Shown here: positions 16,671-23,778 of the stretch, piece by piece | How positions within the stretch are numbered: the stretch's first letter is position 1 | How the letters are laid out: the number at the start of each line of letters is the position of its first letter | Assembly: GCA_036501025.1 (NCBI GenBank) | Contig: DASYBB010000095.1 | Location: 1-64,000, forward strand | Length of the DNA: 64,000 nt | DNA from: DASUBV01 sp036501025 | Lineage (GTDB): Bacteria > Actinomycetota > Actinomycetes > Streptosporangiales > Streptosporangiaceae | Reading direction: 5' to 3' | Notes under the pieces: generated by a model | Told to the model about the DNA's origin: nothing | The model's input: only the letters and a program-made list of their open reading frames with translations | Databases searched by the model: none | Translations under genes and position numbers: made by a program

Positions 16671-16850
16671 ATTTTGCTTCGGCCTGGGGCGGCGCGAGGA
16701 CCCCGGGCATCGGCGCCGGAGCATGAAGCCGGGCCGCCCGGACCCGGCGAAAGGTAACAGGCGGCCCGGGAGGAACTCATCGTTCCTGCCTTTAACGCTA
16801 CCCGGCCGCCGGCCTGGCTCGGGACGGCGGCCGGCAGCCTCCGGAAACAA

Positions 16851-16900
16851 CATGACCGTACGTTTGCTGCTGCCGTAGCGACAGCGACTGTACGGTCATG
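16851..16900. repeat. 11-bp perfect inverted repeat with 28-nt loop
   Basis: CATGACCGTAC (16851-16861) and GTACGGTCATG (16890-16900) are exact reverse complements. The site lies 181 bp upstream of the DGPF gene, between divergent genes, and has no T-run, so a regulatory site is likelier than a terminator. Confidence 0.6.
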
Positions 16901-17080
16901 CTGCTGTGGCCATCAGCGGGCTGGCCGGCCAGGCCGCCACGAACGGTCAGCCCGATCAGCCGGGAGCGTCGTGACGCCGGTCCCGGGAAATATCCGGCCC
17001 GGAAAGACCCGCGCGCGATGTCAAGGCGGAGCCGACGGCTCCGACTAGCCGCCGACGAGCCCACACGACGGGGAGGACCC

Positions 17081-17452
17081 ATGAAGTTCCTGCTGAGCAT
17101 GCACATCAACCCGGACCTGTTCAACGCCCTGACCGAGGAGGAGCGCAACGAGATCATGACCGGGCACGGCGCGTTCATCGAGACGATCACCAAGTCCGGC
17201 GAGCTGATCACCACCCAGGCGCTGGCCGACCCGTCGCAGACCGCCGTGGTCCGGGTCCGCGGCGGCCAGCCGGCCGTCACCGACGGGCCGTACCTCGAGG
17301 CCAAGGAGTTCCTGGGCGGCTTCTACCTGGTCGACTGCGACAGCCGGGAGCGGGCCATCGAGCTGGCCGCGATGATCCCCGACGCTAAGGTCGACGGCAT
17401 GGGCATCGAGGTGCGCCCGGTCATGTTCTCGGCCGGGCCCCTGGACGAGTGA
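17081..17452 (+). CDS. YCII/DGPF-domain protein, partner of ECF42 sigma factor
   Basis: 123 residues. The DGPF motif appears as TDGPYLEAKEFLGGFYLVD near residues 67-85, within a YCII-like dimeric alpha/beta fold; MKFLLSMHINPD starts the first strand. DGPF proteins are encoded next to ECF42 sigma factors throughout actinobacteria and are usually members of the ECF42 regulon; their biochemical role is not known. ATG at 17081 has GGAGG 4-8 nt upstream. The stop codon overlaps the sigma-factor start by 4 nt (GTGA), so the two proteins are made together. Confidence 0.88.
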   Translation: MKFLLSMHINPDLFNALTEEERNEIMTGHGAFIETITKSGELITTQALADPSQTAVVRVRGGQPAVTDGPYLEAKEFLGGFYLVDCDSRERAIELAAMIPDAKVDGMGIEVRPVMFSAGPLDE

Positions 17453-18678
17453 GGACCGACGCCGCCACCGAGGACCTGCTGCGCGAGCTGGCGCCGCAGG
17501 TCCTCGGCGTGCTCGCCCGCCGGCACGGCCAGTTCGAGGAGTGCGAGGACGCCGTCCAGGAGGCGGTCCTGGCCGCGGCCGTCAGCTGGCCGCGGGACGG
17601 CCTCCCGGCCAGCCCCCGCGGCTGGCTGATCACCGCGGCGTCCCGGCGCTTCATCGACCAGGTCCGCAGCGAGCACGCCCGCCGCAACCGGGAGCTCACC
17701 GCCGCCCAGGCGCAGCCGCCCGAGCCCGCCGGGAGCGAGAGACCCGACGCCGACGACACCCTGATCCTGCTGTTCCTGTGCTGCCACCCGGCGCTGACCC
17801 CCGCATCGCAGACCGCGCTCACGCTCCGCGCCGTCGGCGGCCTGACCACGGCCGAGATCGCCCGCGCGTTCCTGGTCCCCGAGGGCGCCATGGCCGCCCG
17901 CATCAGCCGGGCCAAGCAGCTGATCAAGGCGGCCGGCAGCCAGTTCGCGCTGCCGGCGGCCGCCGACCGGGACGACCGGCTGCGCGTCGTCCTGCACGTG
18001 CTCTACCTCATCTTCAACGAGGGCTACACCGCTTCCTCCGGGAACGCGCTGCACCGGGCCGACCTCGCCCGCGAGGCCATCCGCCTGACCCGGCTGGTCC
18101 GCCGCCTGCTGCCGGACGACACCGAGGTGGCCGGCCTGCTCGCGCTGATGCTGCTGACCGACTCCCGGCGCGCGGCCCGGACCGGTCCCGGCGGGGAGCT
18201 GATCCCGCTCGACGAGCAGGACCGGACGAGCTGGGACCGCGGGCTCATCGACGAGGGCACCGCCCTGGCCAGCGCGGCCGTGGGCGGCGCCACGCTCGGC
18301 CCCTACCAGCTCCAGGCAGCCATCCCCGCCACCCACGCCAACGCCGAGCGCGCCGCCGACACCGACTGGCACCAGGTCCACGCCCTGTACAAGATCCTCG
18401 AGCGGATCGCCCCCAACCCGGTGGTCACCCTCAACCGCGCGGTCGCCCTGGCCCAGACCAGCGGCCCGCGGGCCGGCCTCGGCCTGCTGGACGCGCTCGC
18501 CGGCGACCCCCGGGTGGCGGGCCACCACCGGCTGCACGCCGTCCGGGCGCACCTGCTGGAGCAGGCCGGCGACCGGCCCGCCGCGCGGGAGAGCTACCGG
18601 CGCGCCGCGCGGGCCACGGCCAGCCTGGCCGAGCAGCGCTACCTCGAGTCGCGGGCCGCCCGGCTGGACCCGGCTTAG
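17449..18678 (+). CDS. ECF42-family RNA polymerase sigma factor with C-terminal TPR-like domain
   Basis: 409 residues, far longer than a minimal ECF sigma factor. The sigma-2 region (about 10-75) has EECEDAVQEAVLAAAVSW and ASPRGWLITAASRRFIDQVRSE; sigma-4 (about 105-160) has TLILLFLCCHPALTPASQTALTLRAVGGLTTAEIARAFLVPEGAMAARISRAK. The remaining ~240 residues form the helical TPR-like extension that defines ECF42 (RVVLHVLYLIFNEGYTAS, NPVVTLNRAVALAQ, LLEQAGDRPAARESYRRA). No anti-sigma gene is adjacent, as is normal for ECF42, where the extension itself controls activity. It is translationally coupled to the DGPF gene and probably directs transcription of that operon. Confidence 0.92.
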   Translation: MRTDAATEDLLRELAPQVLGVLARRHGQFEECEDAVQEAVLAAAVSWPRDGLPASPRGWLITAASRRFIDQVRSEHARRNRELTAAQAQPPEPAGSERPDADDTLILLFLCCHPALTPASQTALTLRAVGGLTTAEIARAFLVPEGAMAARISRAKQLIKAAGSQFALPAAADRDDRLRVVLHVLYLIFNEGYTASSGNALHRADLAREAIRLTRLVRRLLPDDTEVAGLLALMLLTDSRRAARTGPGGELIPLDEQDRTSWDRGLIDEGTALASAAVGGATLGPYQLQAAIPATHANAERAADTDWHQVHALYKILERIAPNPVVTLNRAVALAQTSGPRAGLGLLDALAGDPRVAGHHRLHAVRAHLLEQAGDRPAARESYRRAARATASLAEQRYLESRAARLDPA

Positions 18679-18717
18679 CGGAGCGAGGGTCTTGGGCAAG
18701 GCAGCGTTATAAGGTGC

Positions 18718-18730
18718 AATAAGTCTTATT
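18718..18730. promoter_or_regulatory. AT-rich palindrome upstream of the hydrolase/LLM pair
   Basis: AATAAG-T-CTTATT is a perfect 13-nt palindrome inside the only AT-rich stretch of the 84-bp gap (TTATAAGG lies just before it at 18707-18714). It is 33 bp upstream of the GTG at 18763 and probably contains the promoter and an operator. Confidence 0.45.
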
Positions 18731-18762
18731 TCACGAAACGCGCGGCTGCCCTGGAGTGCCCT

Positions 18763-19398
18763 GTGCCCGCCATTGCGCCCGGCCCGGACGGGCCATTCCG
18801 CATCGACCGGGCCGGCCCCGCGGGCGGGGAGTTCGAGTTCCTCGAGGCCGGGGCGGGCGACCCGCTGCTGGTCCTCGGCGGCTCCGGCGGCCCGGCCCTG
18901 GCCCTGCTGGCCGCGACGCGGCGGGTGATCGCGCTGGACCTGCCCGCCGCGGGCCGGACGGCGCGCGAGCAGGCGGCCGCGACCGGCGCCGCCGCCGCCG
19001 CGCTGGAGCTCGGCCCGGTCGACTTGCTGGCCGCGGCCGCGGCCGCGGAGGCGGCCCTGTGGCTGGCGGCGCGGTGGCGGGCGGCGGACGCGCCGGGCCG
19101 CGTGCGGTCGATCGTCCTGGAGTCGCCCGCGGGGCCGGGCCCGGAGCTGGCCGCGGCGCTGCCCGGCGTCCGCGCGCCGGCGCTGGTGCTGTGCGGGACG
19201 CGCAGCGGCGACACAGGCCCGGACGGCCCCGGCGTCGCGCTGCAGCGGCTGCTGCCGGGCGCGTTCCTGAGCTTCGTGTACGACGCCGGCCCCGACATCC
19301 GCGGGGACCGGCCCGGGGCCTTCGCCGCGCTGGTGTCGGACTTCCTGACCCGCCAGGGCCGCTTCCTGGCCCGCGACGGCGCGGGGAGTGCCCCGTGA
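18763..19398 (+). CDS. Small alpha/beta-hydrolase-like protein
   Basis: 211 residues. FEFLEAGAGDPLLVLGGSGGPALALL resembles the first strands and oxyanion region of the alpha/beta-hydrolase fold, VIALDLPAAGRT the next, and APALVLCGTRSGDTGPDG the acid-strand region. The nucleophile elbow is not the normal GxSxG (LLAAAAAAEAALWLAA occupies that place) and no catalytic His is obvious. The cap domain is absent. It may be a non-catalytic or degenerate hydrolase. Its stop overlaps the start of the LLM oxidoreductase gene by 4 nt (GTGA), so the two are coupled. The GTG start is the only one in front of the first strand. Confidence 0.6.
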   Translation: MPAIAPGPDGPFRIDRAGPAGGEFEFLEAGAGDPLLVLGGSGGPALALLAATRRVIALDLPAAGRTAREQAAATGAAAAALELGPVDLLAAAAAAEAALWLAARWRAADAPGRVRSIVLESPAGPGPELAAALPGVRAPALVLCGTRSGDTGPDGPGVALQRLLPGAFLSFVYDAGPDIRGDRPGAFAALVSDFLTRQGRFLARDGAGSAP

Positions 19399-20591
19399 AG
19401 TTCGCCCTGTTCACCCCGCACGCCTACGAGCGGACCGACGACTGGACGCCGGGCTGGGACCCGAGCTGGGCCGGGTGGCCGGGGGCGCCGCGGCTGTTCG
19501 ACCCGGAGCGGGCGCAGCGCTCGCACGGCCGGATGCTGGAGCTGTGCCAGGTGGCCGACGAGACCGGCTTCGACTGGGTCACGCTGGCCGAGCATCACTA
19601 CAGCGAGCACATGATGATGCCGAGCCCGATGCTGCTGGCCGCGGAGCTGAGCCAGCGGCTCCGGCGCGCCCGGATCGCGGTGCTGGGCGTGGCCATCCCG
19701 CTGGCCAACCCGGTGCGGGTCGCGGAGGAGTACGCGCTGCTCGACCTCATGACGGGCGGGCGGCTGGCCATGGCCGGGTTCCTGCGCGGGACGCCGAATG
19801 AGTACCTGACCTACGGCACGGACGTCGCGCACTCCCGGGAGATGTACGAGGAGGGCATCGAGCTGGTCGTGGCGGCGTGGACCACGCCGGTCGCGTTCGG
19901 CTGGGAAGGGCGGCACTACCAGAACCGGCTCGTCTCGATCTGGCCCCGCCCGGTGCAGCAGCCGCACCCGCCGGTGCTGGTCTCGGGCAACAGCCCCGAC
20001 TCGGCCGACTTCGCCGCCCGGCACCGGTTCAGCATCGGGCTGGCGTTCCTGCCGCCGCACGTGGCCGTGCGCGCGGCGGCGCACTTCCGCGAGGCGGCGG
20101 CCGCGGCCGGGTGGGCGGCGGCGCCGGAGCACATCGTGTACCGGACGTTCGCCTACGTGGCCGCGACCGACGAGCAGGCGCAGCGGGACTGCGCGGAGCA
20201 CGGGTTCGGGGCGCTCAGCACGCTCGGCGGCGGGCTGGCCGCGCAGGCGCCGGGGGCCAGCCGGTACGCGGACGCGCTCGCGGACGTGGGGCGGCGGTAC
20301 AACGGGCCGGCGCCGGCCGGGCGGCCGGCTGGCCCGCCGGCGGGCGGTGCGCCGCCGGGCGGTGCGAGGCCGGGCGGTGCGCCGCCGGGCCTGATGCCGG
20401 GCGGGCGGATCCGGCCGCCGCTGTGCGGCAGCCCGGAGACCGTGGCGGGCCAGGTCGCGGAGCTGCGGGCGTCGATGGGCGCCGGGGTGCTGGACCTGAT
20501 CCTGTACAACGACGCGCTCCCGCATGAGCTGGCCCGTGAGTCGGTGCGGCTGTTCGGCACCGAGGTCATCCCGCGGACCCGGGACCTGTAA
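19395..20591 (+). CDS. LLM-class (luciferase-like) flavin oxidoreductase
   Basis: 398 residues of the bacterial luciferase-like TIM-barrel family, which uses FMN or F420. Diagnostic parts: VADETGFDWVTLAEHHYSEH near 50-70, AELSQRLRRARIAVLGVAIPLANPVRVAEEYALLDLMTGGRL, YEEGIELVVAAWT, and a C-terminal CGSPETVAGQVAELRASMGAGVLDLILYND. The EHHY segment is typical of the alkanal/alkane monooxygenase-like branch. The GTG at 19395 gives GTGA coupling to the preceding hydrolase-like gene. A ~40-residue Gly/Pro/Ala-rich insertion (about residues 303-340) interrupts the fold just before the last conserved block and is coded by a GGGCGGTGC repeat. Substrate unknown. Confidence 0.85.
   Translation: MKFALFTPHAYERTDDWTPGWDPSWAGWPGAPRLFDPERAQRSHGRMLELCQVADETGFDWVTLAEHHYSEHMMMPSPMLLAAELSQRLRRARIAVLGVAIPLANPVRVAEEYALLDLMTGGRLAMAGFLRGTPNEYLTYGTDVAHSREMYEEGIELVVAAWTTPVAFGWEGRHYQNRLVSIWPRPVQQPHPPVLVSGNSPDSADFAARHRFSIGLAFLPPHVAVRAAAHFREAAAAAGWAAAPEHIVYRTFAYVAATDEQAQRDCAEHGFGALSTLGGGLAAQAPGASRYADALADVGRRYNGPAPAGRPAGPPAGGAPPGGARPGGAPPGLMPGGRIRPPLCGSPETVAGQVAELRASMGAGVLDLILYNDALPHELARESVRLFGTEVIPRTRDL
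20325..20405 (+). repeat. GC-rich tandem repeat inside LLM gene
   Basis: GCCGGGCGG/TGC units of about 12-15 bp are repeated some five times and encode a Pro-Gly-Gly-Ala linker within the oxidoreductase. The insertion lies between conserved blocks, so it probably forms a flexible loop. Confidence 0.6.
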
Positions 20592-20653
20592 CGCCGGCCG
20601 GCGGCCCGGAAACCGGTCGACGGCTGCGCGGTGCCCTGACACAGTGGCGCACT

Positions 20654-21607
20654 ATGGCGAATTCCGATCTGCTGACCGCCGCCGACGTGGAGCTCATGCA
20701 GGGCCTGGCGCAGCGCGTCACCGCCACCCGCCTGGACCTGGTGAACTGCGATGCGACGTTCGGCGAGCTGGCCTGGAACTGGGGCCGGGGGCAGGCCGCC
20801 GACGGCGCGACCTGGGCGCGGCGGCTGTGGTTCGCCGGCGGGGACCTGGTGGCCTGGGGCTGGGCGCAGCTTCCGCACCGGATCCGGCGCAGTGACGGGT
20901 CGTCGAAAGACATCACCGGCGCCAACCTGGTCTACCAGGTCCATCCCGGCCACGCCGCGCTGGCTGACGAGGTGATCGGCTGGTACGACGCCGCGGCGGC
21001 GGGCCTCGAGCGCACGGCCTCGCCGAGCGCCGCCGACGCGCCCGGCCTGAGCCGGTGGGCGGCGCACGGCTACGCGGCCGACGAGGCCGCGCTCGGCCAC
21101 TCCGGCTCCTGGACCCAGCTCAACGAGCGGGACCTCGCCGACGTCGAGCAGCCGGCGCTGCCCGGCGGGTTCCGGTTCGCCACCGCCGAGGAGGCGGGGC
21201 CGGCGGCCGCCGTCCGGGCTCACCTGGACGCCTGGGCTCCGTCGACCTACACGGCCGAGAGCTACCGGGGCGTCGCGCAGACGGCGGCCTACCGCGGTGA
21301 CCTGCACATCCTGGTGCAGGCTCCGGACGGGACGATGGCCGCCTCGGCGATCATGTGGCTGGACGAGGCGAACCGGACAGCGGAATTCGAGCCGGTCGGG
21401 ACGCATCCGGGCTACCGCCGCCACGGACTCGGGCGGGCGATGCTCCTGCACGGGATGCACCGGGCGCGGGCGGCCGGGGCCACGCACATGACGGTCGCCT
21501 GCCTGGGCGCGCCCGGGCACGCCAGGGCGCGCGCGCTGTACTACGGCGTCGGCTTCCGGGAACTCACCCGCGACGCGCCGCTCATCAAGGCCGCCTCCGC
21601 GGGCTGA
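20654..21607 (+). CDS. GNAT-family N-acetyltransferase
   Basis: 317 residues. The C-terminal half (about 175-310) is a GNAT domain with the acetyl-CoA-binding loop EPVGTHPGYRRHGLGRAML (R/Q-x-x-G-x-G/A pattern RHGLGRA), preceded by MAASAIMWLDEANRTAEF and followed by GATHMTVACLGAPGHARARALYYGVGF. The N-terminal ~165 residues look like a second, eroded GNAT fold (AWNWGRGQA, LVAWGWAQLP), as in mycothiol-synthase-like double-GNAT proteins, although the sequence is not close enough to call MshD. ATG at 20654. Acceptor unknown. It converges on the lipoprotein gene with 28 bp between stop codons. Confidence 0.82.
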   Translation: MANSDLLTAADVELMQGLAQRVTATRLDLVNCDATFGELAWNWGRGQAADGATWARRLWFAGGDLVAWGWAQLPHRIRRSDGSSKDITGANLVYQVHPGHAALADEVIGWYDAAAAGLERTASPSAADAPGLSRWAAHGYAADEAALGHSGSWTQLNERDLADVEQPALPGGFRFATAEEAGPAAAVRAHLDAWAPSTYTAESYRGVAQTAAYRGDLHILVQAPDGTMAASAIMWLDEANRTAEFEPVGTHPGYRRHGLGRAMLLHGMHRARAAGATHMTVACLGAPGHARARALYYGVGFRELTRDAPLIKAASAG

Positions 21608-21635
21608 GAGCCCCGGGCGCCCCCTTGCAAGGAGC

Positions 21636-22535
21636 TCAGGCCCCGGCGTCCGGCTTGCCATCGCCGTCGTACGCGGCCAGGAAGGAGCGGGCGATGGCCC
21701 GGTAGCCGGCCTCGTCGGGGTGCTTGTTCGGGCCTCGCGGCGGACGCGCGCAGGTCCAGGTCCAGCGGCAGATCGCCGCCACGTTGGGTGGCATCATGCC
21801 CACGCCGGGGACCGGCACCCGGCCGGTGAAGTCGTCGGTCGCGAACCTGCCGGCCACGTCCGCGACGCGGTCCCCCGCCGCCCGGTACACCCCGGCCAGC
21901 TCCGCGTCGAAGGCCAGGCTCAGCTGCGCGCTGGCCCGCGCCCGCACCCGGCCCGCCGGGCCGTAGCGCCACTCGGGCAGCTCAGGCGCGTAGTAGGTCA
22001 TCCCGATGACGAGCGTCCGCGGGCCGGCCGCCGCGCGCAGCCGGCGCAGGATCAGCGCCAGGTTGGCCGCGGTCGGCGCGCCCGGCCCGGCGGCGCACGG
22101 CGGCACCACGGCGTGCACCGGATCGGTGAAGCACGACCGGCGGTCGTTGGCCCCGATGTCCAGCGTGATGAGCGAGACGCGGCCGCGGTGATCACGCAGG
22201 AAGGCCACCGCCTCGGCCAGCTGCGACCCGGCCGGGTAGGGGCAGTGCCGGCCCCGGATCATCGAGCGGGTCGTCTCCCCCGGGCAGCCCAGCTTGACCA
22301 GCCGCAGGTGCCGGTGAGCGGGGTGGATCATGCCGTAGAACTGGTCGGCGTAGCCGTGGTCGGTGTCGCCGACATGCCCGAACGGGTCCGCCTGCACGCC
22401 CTGCGCGAGCGAGTCGCCGAGCGACAGGTAGTAGCTCCCCGCCGGCGGCACTCCCGGGATGACGTGCCCGGCCGACCCGCAGCCCGCCAGCACCGCGGCG
22501 CACAGCCCAGCCACGGCAGCCCGCACACGGCGCAT
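21636..22535 (-). CDS. SGNH/GDSL-family lipoprotein hydrolase
   Basis: 299 residues. The lipoprotein signal is MRRVRAAVAGLCAAVLAGC (Cys19), placing it outside the membrane. SGNH blocks are present: block I YYLSLGDSLAQGVQAD with the nucleophile Ser of GDS, block III ITLDIGANDRRSC (Gly/Asn of GxND), and block V NKHPDEAGYRAIA with the catalytic His. Block II corresponds to KLGCPGETTRSMI, and several Cys (GCPGET, HCPYP, SCFTD, PPCAAG, AICRW) could form disulphides as in Streptomyces esterases. ATG at 22535 has GGGAGGA upstream; a start further 5' would bury the signal peptide. Probably an ester or lipid hydrolase of unknown substrate. Confidence 0.87.
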   Translation of the reverse strand: MRRVRAAVAGLCAAVLAGCGSAGHVIPGVPPAGSYYLSLGDSLAQGVQADPFGHVGDTDHGYADQFYGMIHPAHRHLRLVKLGCPGETTRSMIRGRHCPYPAGSQLAEAVAFLRDHRGRVSLITLDIGANDRRSCFTDPVHAVVPPCAAGPGAPTAANLALILRRLRAAAGPRTLVIGMTYYAPELPEWRYGPAGRVRARASAQLSLAFDAELAGVYRAAGDRVADVAGRFATDDFTGRVPVPGVGMMPPNVAAICRWTWTCARPPRGPNKHPDEAGYRAIARSFLAAYDGDGKPDAGA

Positions 22536-22853
22536 CTGATGTCCTCCCGGATCCTCATGTGGCGCGCGGCGGCCGCCGCCCTCCCATCCTCGGCCAGCGC
22601 GGTGACAGCCGGGTGACAGGAACCCCTGATTCTGGCCGGCGGCCCCCGCCTCGCCGCGCGGATAGGGCCGCGACTCCAATACAGGCGAGGCTCCGCGCCG
22701 CGGGGCGGCTTCAGGGGAGGCTCGTGATCCCGAAGCCTTTGGCACACCCTGACGTGCCACATCCTTCGCGAGGGCGAGTCACCTGCTCCGCTAGCACACG
22801 GACGACCTGCGCGGCCCTGCGCCGTGCTGCTCCGGCGGGTGGCGCAGCGGCGG
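22536..22853. other. Intergenic region upstream of GDSL gene
   Basis: 318 bp between two minus-strand genes. Apart from the GDSL ribosome-binding site at its left end, I see no gene, repeat or convincing promoter; the open frames that cross it have no recognisable homology. Confidence 0.5.
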
Positions 22854-23660
22854 TTAGCCGGCCTGCAGGACGAAGAACAGGAAGCACAGGAAGCGCGGCT
22901 TGGCCGCGATGATGTCGGGAAATAGCTCGCGGGCGGCCGGGGCGGGCGCTGGCTCGCTGATGACCGTTACCCGGAAGCCGGCCGCGGTGAAGGCGTCGGT
23001 CATCGCGTGCAGCGGCCGCTGCCAGAAACTCATCGGGACGGTCTGGCCGCCCACGATCCACTCTTCGGTGCGGTGAGAGGTCGCGAAATAGTCGGCCTTG
23101 CGGCCGGCCTCGCGCTGGATGAGGTTAATGGCAAAGGGATGGTCTACGGACACGATCAGCCGTCCGCCGGGCTTGAGTACGCGCCGCAGCTCGGCGAGCG
23201 CTGGCCCCCAGTCCTCCAGGTAGTGCAGCACCAGGGACGCGGTGACGTCGTCAAACGTGTCGTCGGGGAAGGGGAGCGGGCTGCCCAGGGCGGCCACCTG
23301 CAGGTCCGCATCGTTGCCGAGCCGGCGCCGGGCCTGCTCCAGCATCCCGGCGCTGGAGTCGAAGCCGGTCATGATGGCGCCCCGGTCGCGCAGCGCCGCG
23401 AGCAGCGGGCCGGAGCCGCAGCCGGCGTCGAGGATCCGCCGGCCGGCCACGTCCCCGGCGAGCGCCAGCATCGCGGGCCGTTCGTAATAAGCATTGATGA
23501 GGTTGGCCTCGTTTTCGGCCGAGTATGCCTCGGCGAAGCTGTCATAGTCGTTGACCCTCTGCGGATCTGCAGAGACAGCGGACGGCGAGGTGAGCCTGGT
23601 GGAGATCGCCGCCCGGGGATTTTCGTGGCTGGCAGGCATGCGGTCCATGCTGGCATGCAC
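22854..23660 (-). CDS. SAM-dependent methyltransferase (class I)
   Basis: 268 residues with a standard class I methyltransferase fold: motif I RILDAGCGSGPLLAAL (about 75-90), acidic strand 2 GFDSSAGMLEQARRRL, motif IV-like FPDDTFDDVTASLVLHYLEDW, and motif VI LKPGGRLIVSVDHP. The C-terminal part (SFWQRPLHAMTDAFTAAGFRV) resembles the UbiE/Methyltransf_11 group. The C-terminus AKPRFLCFLFFVLQAG is hydrophobic and is typical of this subfamily of small-molecule methyltransferases. The ATG at 23660 precedes a 30-residue tail without conserved sequence, so the ATG at residue 8 is also possible. Substrate unknown. It is upstream of, and on the same strand as, no obvious partner. Confidence 0.83.
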   Translation of the reverse strand: MHASMDRMPASHENPRAAISTRLTSPSAVSADPQRVNDYDSFAEAYSAENEANLINAYYERPAMLALAGDVAGRRILDAGCGSGPLLAALRDRGAIMTGFDSSAGMLEQARRRLGNDADLQVAALGSPLPFPDDTFDDVTASLVLHYLEDWGPALAELRRVLKPGGRLIVSVDHPFAINLIQREAGRKADYFATSHRTEEWIVGGQTVPMSFWQRPLHAMTDAFTAAGFRVTVISEPAPAPAARELFPDIIAAKPRFLCFLFFVLQAG

Positions 23661-23778
23661 CGTTTGCGGACAGCCACCGGATCCCGATGCGTTCTGCGCC
23701 CGGGCGGCCAGGACGGCGCGGTTAGAGCCACCAACAACCGCGGCCAGAACTCGCGGTCAAGATTACAATAACCGGAGG

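Larger units (their letters stand above)
16488..17080. other. Intergenic region between divergent CoA-transferase and DGPF genes
   Basis: 593 bp with no convincing gene: the short open frames lack ribosome-binding sites and family motifs. It holds two structured elements annotated separately, the 8-nt iterated array at 16589-16670 and the long inverted repeat at 16851-16900. The ribosome-binding site of the DGPF gene is GGGAGGA at 17071-17077. Confidence 0.6.

Noticed and set aside
16474..16853. Two short minus-strand open frames in the intergenic region
   Set aside because: They read through the 8-nt repeat array, lack ribosome-binding sites and have no recognisable sequence.
18763..19398. 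A normal catalytic alpha/beta hydrolase
   Set aside because: The nucleophile elbow and catalytic His are not visible; kept as hydrolase-like only.
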